A DNA stretch of 64,000 nt from Haplomitrium mnioides (Eukaryota > Marchantiophyta > Haplomitriopsida > Calobryales), in assembly GCA_049999725.1 (NCBI GenBank), contig JBNGIS010008359.1, forward strand, positions 1 to 64,000. Reading direction: 5' to 3'. Below are positions 11,100 through 23,537 of the stretch, in pieces (positions within the stretch are counted from its first letter, which is position 1; each line of letters opens with the position of its first letter). The notes below the pieces were generated by a model. The model saw only the letters and a list, made by a program, of their open reading frames with translations. It had not been told where the DNA came from and did not search any database. The position numbers and the translations under genes were made by a program.

Positions 11100-14000
11100 C
11101 ATTGTTTCATCTAGATTACATGGTAGCATTCTTGTAGAATGTTGATAGATTGTGGAATTTTTGAAAATTTTAGATCATTATGTTTTGTAAAGAAAATCAA
11201 AGCTAAAACTTTGCCTATCAAAGGAAGTTTTGTGACTATGGCCGATGGCCAAAAACATGAGCTATTCCACTGACACAAGCAATTTCTTTTAAGGATTAGT
11301 AAAGAGTAGGAGGAATCTATGGATTTTGTTATTGCATATGTAGAGTATGATACTATTTAAGGCTTGCTTTGGCTTGAAGATCAATCCGCTCAAGTTTTGG
11401 GATGTCTGACACCATTGGTGAAGAAGCCCAAATTAGTTCTGCATAAATTTTTGATGCAGAAAGAGTTGCCTCACCTTGTTGTTTGGATCAAGCCTATTGT
11501 TGACTTGAATAAAGAGGGAGGCAAATCTGTCTCAACTTCAATGATTGATGATATTTTGAAGGAGTTTTCAGAGATATTTCTGAATGATTTGCTAAAAGGG
11601 TTACCAGATGATTGTGGAATGCCCTTTCCGACTGAGCTGATACCAAGAAGTACTCCGTATAATCGATCTATATACAAGTTATTGCCATAAGAGTTGGAAG
11701 AGATTCGCAAGACCTTGACGGATCTTCTTGAAAAGGATTTTATTCAGCATATTACTTCGTATTGGTGAGCACCGGTATTCTTTGTACCAAAAAAAGATGG
11801 TGGATTTCATCTTTGTACTGATTATCACGATTTGAACAAGTAAACCATAAAGAATGCCTATCCTTTACCATGTATTGATGATTTGTTAATCAATTGAGTG
11901 GTGCACGGTTCTTTTCCAAGCTGGATCTTCAAAGTGGTTATTGGCAAATTCCTATCAAGCCAAGTGATGGTTCAAATGCATTGAATTTTTGATAGGTTAT
12001 TGGACATGTCAATTATGGTATTCTTGGATGACATTCTTATTTTTAGCAAAACTGAAGTTGAACATCACAATCATCTCAAAGAAGTTTTGCAAAGATTGAG
12101 CAATTGGAAGTTTATTGCAAGAGATCCAAGTGCAAATTTTGGAAGCAAGAGGTTACTTATCTAGGGCACAAGGTGTTTGCCCTTGTGTATAAAGATGGAA
12201 GAAGAGAAAATCAAGGCTATTATAGAGTGGCCAACACCAAAGGAGGCAAAGAACATTAGAGACTTCAATGAATTGGCAAGCTTCTATTAATGACTCATCC
12301 ATTATTATGCACATATCGCTACACCACTTACAAATCTACTAGGCAAGGAGGTCAAGTTTCAATGGACAGCCAAAGAGCAAGCAGCATTTCAAAAACTCAA
12401 AGATGAAGTCTCTTCCTGTCTTATTCTACAGCCATATGATCCAAAAGCACATTGTATAGTTGATTTTGATGCTTCTAATTTTTCTATTGGAGCACTTTTG
12501 CAACAAGAGATTGAGGACGGACTTCATCCAATTGCCTTCGTATCATGCTGATTAAATGTGGTAGAGAGAAATTACTCTACAAGGGATTAAAAGAAATTGG
12601 CAATGGTTTATGATACTAAAGTATGGTGACACTATCTTTTGGTAAGACCTGTGCTCATGCACACAGATCACAAGCCATTGTTGCAAACAATCTATTTGAA
12701 AAATATGACAAGTCGTTATCACCGATGGGAGGATCAATTGCAACTCTTTGATATCAAGCTAAAGTACAAGCTTGGAAGGTTCCACACCATTCTTGATGCA
12801 TTGTCAAGAAGGCCAAATCATCGAGTAAATACAATTGAGATTGCTAGCATTAGTATATTGCATTTGGATGAGGCAACTAGTCGGAGTTGTTGTCAGAAGC
12901 TACAAGAAGATGTTTTTCTTAGTCTTGTTCGAGCACGATTGGCTGTCAATGATAGTGAGTATCATTCTTTTTCCATTCGAGATGGTATTCTACATCAAGA
13001 CCATCAAATATATGTTCCACAAAATGATACACTTCCAATGGCTTGTTTACAAGAAGTATATGACATTCCCATCTCAAGGCATCTTCGAGTAGATAAAACT
13101 ACAAAGTTTCTTCAACGCATTTGGTGGTGGCCTAACTTGGCTGGAGATATTCGTGGTTTTGTTCGTTTGTGTGAAAATTGTCAACAAAACAAAGCTTCAA
13201 ATCAAAAACCAACGAGACTTCTTCAGCCACTACCAATTCCTACTGCTCATTGGAATATGTAAGTTTAGATCTTGTCACTTCACTTCCAATTATGCCTCAT
13301 GAGTTTACTACCATTGTGGTGTTTGTGAACAAGTTCAGCAAGCATATTCATTTAGCATCGAAGGTGGATACAATAGATGCTCCACAATTGGCAAAACTTT
13401 ACTTTGATACTATCTTCCATCATCATGGAATGCCCAAGGTGTTAATATCTGATAGAGATCCGCGTTTCATCGGAAAGTTTTGACAAGAGTTGTTCAAACT
13501 TTTAGGCATCAAACTCTGCATGTCTACTGCTTATAATCCTCAAACAGATTGACAAATAGAGCATGCTAATTGCACTCTAGAGGATATGCTTTGCACGTTC
13601 ATCAATGCTCATCGTACCAATTGGGATAGTATCTTACCGGTTGTGGAGTTTGCCGACAACAACTCCAAGCAAGCAAGCATTGGGTTTTCTCTTTTCATTT
13701 TTAATTCGGGTCAACATCCTCTTATCTCCATTAGTTTGCTTTCTCTTTCTTCTTCTAATATTCGAAGTATTTCTACTTTCTTGTCTCATTTATCTTCTTC
13801 CTTGGAAGATGCTCAGAACCATCTTACTATTGCTCAAAATTGGCAAAAACAATATGCCAATAACCTTCGTCGTGATTGCTCTTATGTTTTAGGTGACCAA
13901 GTTATGTTATCTGCTCACGATCTCCCATTGCCTTTAGATACTCAAGTGTGTAAGTTATCTCCTACTTGGAATGGTCCTTTCTCTATTTCTCATGTTATTT

Positions 14001-14346
14001 CTCATGTTGCTTATAAACTTGATCTTCTTTCTATATGAAGATTCATCTTGTGTTCCATATTTCTAAACTTAAGCCTTTTGTTCCTAGTCCATCTTTTTTT
14101 CCAAATTGTGTTCAATTTTCTCCTCCAGCTATTGTTCTTGATGATAGTGAAGAATTTGAATTGGACTGCATTTTGGCAAAAAGAGTTATCAACCAAGGGC
14201 GACATCCACAAGTTCAATACAAGGTTTTGTGAAAAGGCTATCCACTTCAAGATGCTACTTTGTAACCTTCTTCAAATCTTGAAAATGCTCAAGAGGCTAT
14301 TCAAATATTTGAAATTTATGGCAATAACAAAGACGTCATCGATTAG
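11100..14346 (+). pseudogene. pol of element B (PR-RT-RH-INT-chromodomain)
   Basis: Protease remnant at about 11142 (LIDCG in place of the usual D-S/T-G). RT from about 11650 with FVPKKDGG and the catalytic FLDDI at about 12020-12034. About 100 bp of RT between IPIKPSD and the LLD..VFLDD block are deleted near 11972. RNase H at about 12300-12800 (DASN, HTDHKPL). Integrase zinc finger at about 13060-13200 (CENCQQNK). Core with SLDLV, ISDRD (13447) and a retained Glu (about 13557). Chromodomain at 14150-14345 with stops in its conserved WKGYP and W positions. Many in-frame stops, often from Trp, Gln or Gly codons, show long neutral decay. Confidence 0.9.
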
Positions 14347-14359
14347 AAGGCAAGGATTA

Positions 14360-14735
14360 TGAAGTAGTACAAGCATAAGGTTGTGCTATTTATAAGAAAA
14401 TAGAGAGGAGTAAAGGAAGTGATAGAGGGTCACTTTTAAGGTTGAGATAAGATTACTTGCCTTCGAAGTCACTTTTAGAGTTTTAGAGTTGAAATTAGAA
14501 GTGACTTGTAAGTGAAGAAAGAGGGATGACACCCTCTTCTCTTGTATAAATAAAAAGGCTTCATAGTCTTACTCCCCATTCTGAAGTTCCTCTCAATTCA
14601 GTTTGGCTCTTTGGTTGCTTGGCTTTGGCTAGCACTCTTGACTTTGGTTTGCTTATTGGCATTGAGTTGTGTAACTCTATTAGAGTTATCTTGAAATGAA
14701 ACTTATTTGGAAGTCGGGCTTTGAGTTCTTATACA
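14360..14735 (+). repeat. 3' LTR of element B
   Basis: 376 bp, starts TGAAGTAGTACAAGC and ends TTCTTATACA. Contains the conserved TATAAATA. A short deletion around the AGTCACTTTTAG block distinguishes it from the 5' LTR. Confidence 0.92.
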
Positions 14736-15239
14736 TTAAGGTTTTGTCTTCCACAACAAACTCTACACACACATAAGATTCTATTTTTTGAATTAGAATC
14801 TAAGAGTAAAAAAGGTATAAAGATCTACATCACATTCAAAACATGCTAAAGGTTTTAAGTTTTACATCAAAGTCCATGCTAACAAAGGATTAAATGGCCA
14901 ATTTGGGTAGATGGTTCAACAATACTAAAAATAAATACCAAAACATTAAACTCTTCTAGCAAACAATATAGAAAAAAAGAATATAATTATATTTTAGATC
15001 AAAAAACATTTCACAAACCAAATAAAGATTATGATTAAATGTTTAAGTTTCATTCGTAGATGATTAAAATGAACTTGGAATATTTGACACTAAAAAGTTC
15101 AAGGTGCCATATAAATTCTCATAATTTCACAAATAAAATTCTAAGGTACTTTACCAAAAAATAAACTTAAATTGCAATATAAATTGAAAGTACATAATAA
15201 ACAATGGGGTTACTAAATAGCTTTAGTCACTCATATCTA

Positions 15240-18132
15240 CTTCTTTAGATTCAACTTCAAAAGAATCATCAAGATTAGCACGGTCTGCCTCAGTGTTGAT
15301 AACATTGATTCAATCTTTTTCAAACACATCTGAATTGATTGCTTTCTATCTTTCATACTCAAATAGATTTGATTTAATGGTAGCTAAAGTGGCTTTCTTC
15401 AATTGGTTTTCTTATGTGAGAAGAAAATCAAAATACAAAGTCAAGATTTGTGTGACATCAAGTACATCAATGTGTAGCTTAGATTTATGCTTTCCTTTTG
15501 TTGCTAGTAATTTTTCCGAAAAGTATTATCCAAAATATACATCTTCAACCTCACAAGCAAACTATTGAACACATACTTGTTTCAGGTTAGAAGGTTTTTC
15601 CTCATCAAATGACAAAATTTTGAGGACTTTGGAAATAAAAAACACTCTGCTTTTTGGATCAAGTGATGCAAAAACACAAATAAACATTTTGGCTTTCACC
15701 TATTATAGGTTGCTAAATTTGTGCACATATTTAGTGTGATGTGAAACACAACTTTCTTGCATTTTAGATGCTCTATCATAGATTACTCAACATGTACAAA
15801 GCATACGTTTTATTGGAATATCTTCCTATGGCTGGTGAGCATCAAATTAAAGGCTTAGATGATATTTTGAGAATCATTATAAGTATTTGCAAATTGTGAA
15901 GGTGGAAAGGTAAATTTTGCTTCAAGTCATTGTCTTTTTTTTTCAAGTATGTAAGCCGAAATCTCTTGTTGGGAAAGGAAAAGATCATTCCTTCATTGAG
16001 TGTCAAAATATGTAAAGAATTTGTAGTAGTTCTCATTTATGTTGTCTCTTATTGCAAAGACCACTTTCTCCACGTAAACTTCTCTTTTCTCCCTTTGAGA
16101 TTGTTTGATTTCAGAATATGCCTTCAAAATAATCAATATTGAGCTTAAAATATCTTTGTCCACTTCAGGTAGACACTTGAGTTTATAAATACCACCCAAA
16201 GTTAGCCAAAATTCATCTATTGAAAATTTTTTGGTCCAAATCTTTTTCTTCGAATCACTCAACTTGAACTTGAATTGTTGAATGAAGGTAATATCTTGCA
16301 TCAATTGAACTAGAGAGAGACATTGTTGCAACTTTAAATCCTAAGTCTCTATCAAAAGAGTTACTTGGAGTTTAAGCATTATAAGACAATTGTAGCGCCT
16401 TGCTAAGACTCATTATTGTGAAAGCCTTGACACATTTTAAACATTTCAAGAATTTCCTAAACATTTGATCAATTTGATAGTGAGTATGGCCGACTATAAG
16501 AAATTCTACCTTGATTTTTTGGAAAACATTCTTGGTGATAATGAGACTATGATTCCAAATAAGATGGAATTCTTATTCTTTATGTCGTATTGTCCAATTG
16601 AAGATACGAGGTGGGAGGCAATGGCCTTTAAAAGTCATAAAATATTTTATTTAGCCTGTAATTGTCAAATTAGAGTTTCTTATCAAGTTTTCATAGGTTA
16701 AGAAGACCCTCAAAGAAAGAGCATGATTGAACATTAAAACACCAACAACATGCACACCCATCAAAAATTTCTTAACAATGTTTTTTGGTGGTGAAGGCTA
16801 GTGTGGATTCAATGTTTTCTTTTGATCCATTCCATCAATCATAATGCTCAAGTACTTTTGACCATTGGCATAACATTTTTTTCGATGGCTTGCAAGTTTT
16901 GTTTTTTCTTTCATTTGTTGGTTACGATAAAAAAAAACTGGCGATTATATTTGGCTTCATCATCCAAAATTGCTAAAAATATATAAATATTTTAGTGAAA
17001 CATGTCTTGGTGTTTTTAATTTCAAAAGATAACTTTAGATGCAAAGAATATTCAAAGCAACATTAACCAATATTTGGAACAAAAGAGGTGAAAATTTAAA
17101 ACAATGATTAAAAGTCTAGTTTGTACTTTTAAATGTAAAGAATCAAAATAACATTCATAATAACTATGTGACCTTAAAGAAACAAAGACCACTTACTTGT
17201 CTTTGACTCAACATGCACAAGAGATTTCTTAAGAGAAAAGCAAGATTTGCGCCCTTGGGGCCACAAATTGGATCTTCAATTTCAATGCTAGTATCGACTC
17301 TGTATGCACATATGATTCAAAGAAATAATGACAAAACCTATGCGCACTTAAGATCAAAAGAAACAACATCAATACCTTGGCTTGCTTTCATTATGGTCGC
17401 GCTTGGAATTGAAAGAAACAAGAACAAAACCTATGCGCGCAAAGGGTCACAAAACAACATAAATGATACTTGATCTCGTTTATCTCGGGTTGGGTCTTGG
17501 ATTGAAAGCAACAATAGCAAAACCTGATGCACGGCTAAGGTCACAACCAACAATAAGAACAATTTTCACACTTTATTTGACTCTTGACGTGCTTTGGATT
17601 CAAACTAAAAGCAATAGACCCTATACGAGCATAGAGTCTTACTTGATATCTGGAGTGTTATGGTTTTTATTGACTCAAACCTTGTTTAAGAAACAAATCA
17701 ACAAAATCAATATCTTGTTACACTAAGTTTAAGAAAGCTTAACATCTCGAGAACTAAGCTTTGACTCTACTAAAATGAGCATCATAGTAACCATAGGTTT
17801 CAAAAATGAAGAAATTTGTTACCTTTGCCGAACTCCACAATGGATTTCTCTCGCAACGATTTTATTTCTTTGCAGATCTTACAAACACCAATTCTATTGC
17901 ATTTAAGAATTTTAACATTTGGAAAATGCGTTCTACAATGTTTTGTACAACCATAAAAACTCAAAATGCAATCAAGATCTTTCACTTTCAAATAAGTTGT
18001 ATAGTAGTCATGAACTTCCCATTTAGCAAAATTATCCGCCAAGTTATAAATTTTGTGAGTAGGCATTCTCCTACAGTTTCACTCAAAAAAATTGTTCATC
18101 CATTCATGTACAAATATATTTTTAGTAGATAA
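15240..18132 (-). pseudogene. X gene 1, copy 1 (DUF7869-like, decayed)
   Basis: Collinear with the better preserved copy at 25420-29540. Recognisable minus-strand blocks: 18066-17800 with PTHKIYNLADNFAKWEV and the Cys pair CKICKEIKSLREK; about 16620-16560 with YLQLDNTT; about 16490-16450 with the degenerate VGHTH region; and 16331-15993 (FSIDEFWLTLGGIYKLKCLPEVD). Frames change between blocks and stops are frequent; some breaks may be introns. The QLDN..ENKN plus VGHTHD.IDQ combination is, to my knowledge, typical of the DUF7869 family found in transposon-like plant and animal proteins. The biochemical role is not established. The gene loses homology to copy 2 at 18318, where the minisatellite begins. 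Confidence 0.55.
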
Positions 18133-18318
18133 TTCTCTATTTCCAAAAATGCCTCAAAAATCTTTGTTCTTGAGATTCTGAATCATTTGGATTCTATCAT
18201 TCCTTATTGATAATATTAATTTGAAGGCTTTTCTACAGAAAATTGCACCCTGAAGCAAAGTGAATCGATTGTCAAGATTGGAGTCTTTTCTTGTTATTCT
18301 CTGCTACATTGTAATATC

Positions 18319-18612
18319 TCGAAGAGTCCATGCACACATGGACTCTTTGGCCTACGCTCGTGTAGACTACATTTCCATACATGCATGAACTCTAAAGTCT
18401 ATATGCACATGGACTCAAGTGTCCCTTTGCTCAAGGACTCTTAGAGTCAAAGCGTGCAAGGACTATTAAGTCTATGCAAGCATGGACTCTTAAGTCCATG
18501 TACGCATGGACTTAAGTATCGTTGCGTGCAAGGACTCTTAGAGTCCAAGCATGCAAGAACTCTTAGAGTCCATGCGAGGATGGACTATCAAGTCCTTGCA
18601 CACACGAATGCT
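18319..18612. repeat. Palindromic minisatellite array (X1)
   Basis: About ten units of 25-30 bp around AGTCCATGCRCGCATGGACT, for example GTCCATGTACGCATGGACTT. Most units can pair with themselves. It lies directly before the exon-3-like part of gene 2, the same place as the arrays at 32335 and 57870, so it represents a gene-2 intron. It is also the point where copy 1 departs from copy 2. Confidence 0.85.
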
Positions 18613-18683
18613 CTATTCTTTTTGATTAAAATGCTTTGGTTTCCGAATTCTCCTCTAATAAATTCCTCAATGTTTTTTTCAAG

Positions 18684-19875
18684 ATGGGAAAACATTCAAG
18701 AGGCAACTTGCCAAAAAGTTGGCAGTGTCTACAAAAGGAAGAAAGAGATCAAGAGCCAAAGAAGCCCCAAAAGATCAGGACCAAGCCCCAACCTTGGTGT
18801 CCTACCCTCTTGCCTTTCTACTCCACTACTAGAAAGCATGAGAGTGGAAGTTGAGGTAGCAAAATGAAGCTACTATCCCCCTAGTTGAAGGAGGGACCAA
18901 AGGATAAGACCATGACTTGCAGCTCTATGTTGACGGACTCAATCGCTGATATTCCTTATAGTTACAACTGTAAGGAATGCAAGCATGACAACTTTGAGCC
19001 CTTTAGCAAAGACAACATTTTTGATATGATCTCCTTTTTTGCAGCATTTACTACTTTGGAATTTTGGTCTTTTGTATTAATTCATTCTTTGCAACAATTT
19101 GGCATTGTCAAAGAAGCGCTTTTGGATGTTTGTTGTGATATTGACTACAACATTTGGTAAGTTTTTAATTTTTTTTTTCTATTTTAGTTTATCTTGCTTC
19201 TACTTCAATTAATTGATGTTCAATCCCTTATTTATTTGTTTTTATTAATGCATGGACAAAACCAATATACATTATTGAGACGGTCCTAGAATTGCACATG
19301 TCCACTAGTACTGGACTATGGGATACTAGACAAAGGATGGCAATCAGAGCGTGAAGCTCTTCAACTTACAATTTGAAGATGCAACGAGTTGTCCTCGCCA
19401 AATATTGCAGAGCATTTTTAGTTGTCTAGAAGATGATGCTTCTATGAATGTGTACCAAAAGCCTCAGGCTTTGTACAATTTTTTATCAACCACCTATATT
19501 TGGAGCAAGATTGGATCTTTTATCTTTGTTTTGAATCGGGCATGGTTCTTGTCTGTGCTCTGAAGTTGATGCAAAACTATATAGTTGTGGAATATGATAG
19601 ATGCTAGTCTATCTATATTCCACAAAGAGTTTTGATGATGGCTTCCTTACCATCCGATATCACCGAATCATAGACTGTATATGCGCACCATAAGGAGCAT
19701 GTTCCTCTTGGTACTACTAGTGCTATTGATGATTCTATAACTATTTTGGAGACTAGAAAGTCTCAACAAGACTCCCTTGCAACTGCAAATGCCCAAGCTT
19801 CTTAGTCTATCAATTTAGATGAGATCATTTCTCTTGAAGACGACAAGATTGAGGCTGAAGTTGCAAACTGATGTA
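18684..19875 (+). pseudogene. X gene 2, copy 1, 3' exons (unknown protein)
   Basis: Function not recognised. A possible acceptor (TTTTTTTCAAG) at 18683 precedes a block homologous to 57767-57490 of copy 3. A conserved exon at 18885-19158 carries DIPYSYNCKECKHDNFEPF and the IHSLQQFGIVKEALL region, matching the minus-strand copy at 54461-54748 (DIPCSYNLNECKHDDSKPF). It ends at a conserved donor (TTTGGTAAGT). A later exon (19340-19870) again matches copy 3 at 54240-54060 and 51660-51370. Several in-frame stops. An AATAAA-like polyadenylation signal follows at about 19890. The conserved splice signals and exon blocks in two copies show it was once a real gene. Confidence 0.55.
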
Positions 19876-20749
19876 CATTTTAGAAATAATAAAGTATTTA
19901 AAAAAAATTCTTGTGTACAATCTTTTTTATTTTGGTAAAAAATCTTTGATTCTTGTAACATTCAAGATAAAAGTTATTAAGTACTTCTTCACGATCTCTT
20001 TTTGCTTGATAAATGATTTTTGAAAAAAACTTCTTTTTTTTGTAAGAGTAAGCAAAGAAATATATGTTGGCAAGGACGTTACTATTAGATTGATTTCTAT
20101 TTTTCCATAAATTTTCTTCAATCGTGAGTTTTTTGTTTTATGGTTATTTGCGTATTACATTTCTTACAATCTTGAATTACGATATCATTCTATACGTGAG
20201 TCATTTTTATGGTTTTATTTTGGAAATTCATTTGTTTGAGTTACTAGTGATTGATTACATGCTAAATATGAGCGTTGGATTGATTTTGATGAAAGCCATC
20301 ATCTTTTTATAATATGTGAGCTTGAAGTCTAGCTCTTCTTTTTTTGTTTTTATTTGTTCCATAAGTAAATAGAAGTTCAAAGCATGTCTTAGTAGATTAG
20401 AGATTTATATGTTAGTGCTTGTTGCAACATCGTCTTGTTTTGGATTTTTTTCTTGTAAACATTTTAGGATTTTGTATCTTAGAGGTGTTTTGAAAATTAG
20501 AAGAAAAAAATTACAATATGACTATTTAAGTTTACCATGTTTTTTCAATATTCACTCTTGTATATTTATTTTAATATAAGATAGTATTTTTTTTCTTACC
20601 AAATATTGAACATAGAGTTTTTTTCCAAAATACAATAAGTATCTCAATAAAGAAAATTTCAAGTTAAAGAACTTTTTTTATAAAACAAAGTTACAACTAT
20701 AAAAAAAAGTAATTTTGAAGCAGAAATTTGAAGGAAAAAATTCAACAAG

Positions 20750-20800
20750 AAATATGACAGGAACTTAGTAGCGGTTCTTAGTTCAAAAGGGCGATTGTTA
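20750..20800 (+). repeat. Possible right terminus of X1
   Basis: AGTAGCGGTTCTTAGTTCAA resembles the X terminus AGTAGCATGTTCATGGTTCAA at 23621-23645. The match is imperfect, so the boundary is tentative. Confidence 0.35.
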
Positions 20801-23537
20801 AAGGGCTATTCCAAAACATCAACTTATAAATTGTTTTGATCTTTAGTGGAAGTCAATCAGAATGTCAATAAATCTTCTTGGAAACTAGAATTCCTTGAAG
20901 CATTTAGTCCATTTAGTCTATGTAGTCTTATTGAGGAATGTAGAATTAGAAAATCTTGAATAAACAACATCAATTAATCTTTTTGAGAAACTTGTAGTTC
21001 CATGATACATTCACTCCTTTCACATGTGCCAAAATTTTCTGCTCATAATTTGCAACTAGCAGTGCTACTTCTTGTGAAAATACCTTCCCTACACATACTT
21101 GGACAAATGGGGCAAAAATAGGAAAACAATGGTGTGTATCTATATCTAGCAAGCCTGCTATTTGCCTTGTTGCATAGAGTAGACATCTTTGCTATATTAC
21201 CACACAACAAATTCTCTAATGTTAGAACATGGACACCTTTGAATTTGGGTTTCAAGATGATACTACTTTATGTTCGTCAGACTCCAATGCAATGGTTATT
21301 TTTTTATTTCTTTTCTTTCCTCTTTGATAGTAGTATAGGCAGCAGAAAATCACTTAAAGTAATTAGCTCCATATTTTCTTCTACAACAATCATTTTTTCT
21401 ACCAACATAGAAGGATCTCTTGAAAGAGTTGTCATATTTAGTAAAAATTATAGTCATATTACCAAAAGTGATGCAAAATATGAAAAGTTAACATGGCTAT
21501 ATTAGAAAATATGACTTCTAATTTAGAACACATATTCATCTCCACAAACATTCGAGAAAGTTAGAGATCTCTTTCTACTGCTATCTACAATAGACTGTAC
21601 TATTATCTCATCTGCAAGCAGTGCCACATGAGGCATCATAATATCAATAGTTTGTTCATTCCTTTCCATTGAATGCAACTTAAATTTATTCACTAATGAC
21701 TTAGCTCCCAAACACTTTGTTCCTACTTTTTAAATCTAACATCTTTGATAATCCAAGTGTCATGAGATTATGATGTCTACCCATCCAAATCAAAAATAAA
21801 GTGCAACATTAGTAACTTGAGACAAAGTCTCAAACTATTTAGACCTATTGGTCATGTTAGTTCCTAACATTGGGGCCACATCAAGCTTTGCATTGAGTTT
21901 CTACCACTTTCCAAAAATAATCAAACAATCAGGGAATGAAAAACATGGGGAGGATTACATACATTTGATGTCGTCCTAACAAAGTTGTCGTGTTGATGTG
22001 GGATAGTTCTCAATGATGAGCTAACTTGTGTCTTTGGAATCAAACTATGAGTAGCAAGATTACGTCTAACCCTAGAATACTTGAAGCTTGCCCTTTAGTT
22101 TTCCTTCTATATTCACACATAGAAAAGCACACATGAATAAATTTCAAAGAATTAGCTTGCAAATAGTACTCATAGTCTTAGTAGGTAAGTATATACAACC
22201 ACAAAGTTTGAATACTTAGAAGGATTAAATCATATAACTGAAAATCACAACATGTCTCTTTGTTGTTGCAAAAGCACCTTCTCTTACAAATAGTGATGTG
22301 TTTTAAACTTGTGATATTTTTAATTGCAATTAAGTGCTTTTACTAATCAACACTAAACTTGTAAAATGATCTATGAACTTTGCTCACTTTGTTGGATTTA
22401 GATGCACTTGTTCACGCTTGCCTCTATTATGCTTGCAGATCCTCTCGCAAAACCTATGCATCTTGTGGCATTCTCATTAAAGGAAACTATGACAATGACT
22501 AGGAAAAATTTTCATGCAACATTCACCACCTACATACTCCCAATCAATTGCCATCATGACCCACATTGTGTGCAACACTAAGGGGTCTCATTTGCTTCAT
22601 GCAAGCTCTTATATGTCAAAACATCTCAAGACATCTTCTTGCAAATTTTTGATAATGATGTTGGTGATCATGATCCCAACAAGCAGTATTGATTGGAAGA
22701 ACTTAAAGGAGCCAAGACAAGTGCATGCTCAACGCCACTTGAACAATACATAGACTATTAAGAAACAAAAGAGACTGCTGGTTGATACCTAAATAGACAT
22801 GGACAAAAGGACTTGCTATAGACGTTTTGTACAAGAAGCACCAAATAACATCTTGGCTTGGCAACATTGTCTCCATTGCTCCAAATGGTTTGTAGGTACA
22901 TCCTTTACATCACAACATAGAAACTATTCAACATCACTATTGTATTTAATTACTCAAGAGAGAACAACAAAGCTAGTCATGCATCTAGTCATTAACTATA
23001 CATGTAGTCACAAAGCGTGGAATGGACTACAATAAATCATTGTTCCTTGTAGTCCTCTCACAAACACCTCCACTTAATGCAGTGCTAGACGACAAAATGT
23101 TTAGAAAAATTATAATCATCTAGGATGAGAGCATCTACAAGTAGATTTGAGAAGAAGATTATACATGGTGCTCACATTCATACAACATGTTAATGGGTTG
23201 GTCTTTTGAGAAATGTACTAATCTAGCTATAACCATCAGAGAAGGTATAGTTAGAGGAAGAGTTGGTTAGAGTTCACCCTACCATGATGTTTAGTAAAAG
23301 TTGGGATAACTTGATGCTTCTTCTTAGTGGTTTCATTCTATTGGTATCTACAATAGAGAAACTATTTCTAATTTGTAGAAGATGCTCTTCAATAAAGTTG
23401 CTACAAAGGTAAAGCCAATGAAGTTCAACAATCACAGATGTTATAATGAACTATGAATATTGACAATATAGTTATCAAGATGTGGAGATTAACTACCTAC
23501 AAAAACAAATAAATGGTAGGCCTTACCGTACACTGAT
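20801..23537. other. No gene seen
   Basis: AT-rich spacer between X1 and the hairpin before X2. A minus-strand frame at 21043-21255 contains FCPICPSMC, a weak zinc-finger-like Cys pattern, but I cannot attach it to a family. Plus-strand frames at 22514-23035 are uninformative. Confidence 0.5.

Larger units (their letters stand above)
9720..14735 (+). mobile_element. Ty3 chromovirus element B, complete with both LTRs
   Basis: 5016 bp: LTR, primer site for initiator Met tRNA, gag, pol (protease, RT, RNase H, integrase, chromodomain), purine-rich tract (AGAAGGCAAGGATTA before 14360), LTR. The LTRs are bounded by TG and CA and flanked by a 5-bp duplication. It has many stop codons and a deletion inside RT, so it is a dead copy. 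Domain order with integrase after RNase H and a terminal chromodomain places it among Ty3 chromoviruses. The short LTRs would fit the Reina-like group, but I could not test that. Confidence 0.93.
9715..14740. repeat. Target-site duplication of element B (TTAAG)
   Basis: TTAAG at 9715-9719 directly precedes the 5' LTR and TTAAG at 14736-14740 directly follows the 3' LTR. Copy 2 of X has an uninterrupted sequence at the equivalent place (about 24930), giving an independent empty site. Confidence 0.9.
8527..20800 (+). mobile_element. X element copy 1 (interrupted by Ty3 element B)
   Basis: Begins with a terminal sequence ATTACTTTGAACTAGAAACA and ends near 20770-20797 with TAGCGGTTCTTAGTTCAAAA, a diverged inverted counterpart. 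From 8531 to 18318, excluding B at 9720-14740, it is collinear with copy 2 (23863-28420). Shared landmarks include AAAAGCCCAAG...AGAAGTCAAGGGAATGAG, the minus-strand DUF7869-like gene and the block before 18318. Beyond 18318 it carries a palindromic minisatellite, then the 3' exons of gene 2. Relative to copy 2 the 5' part of gene 1 and exons 1-2 of gene 2 are missing, so it is an internal deletion. Both genes are decayed. Confidence 0.55.

Noticed and set aside
18319-18612. Regular short repeats looking like a CRISPR array
   Set aside because: Units are imperfect, contiguous palindromic minisatellites without unique spacers, in a plant genome with introns and Ty3 elements.
21043-21255. CPIC-type zinc-finger-like frame on the minus strand, with a weak echo near 33235
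   Set aside because: Too short and diverged to distinguish from chance; no second ligand pair in place.
20801-23537. Possible Ty1/copia remnant between X1 and X2
   Set aside because: I looked for integrase and RT motifs on both strands and found none that I could support.
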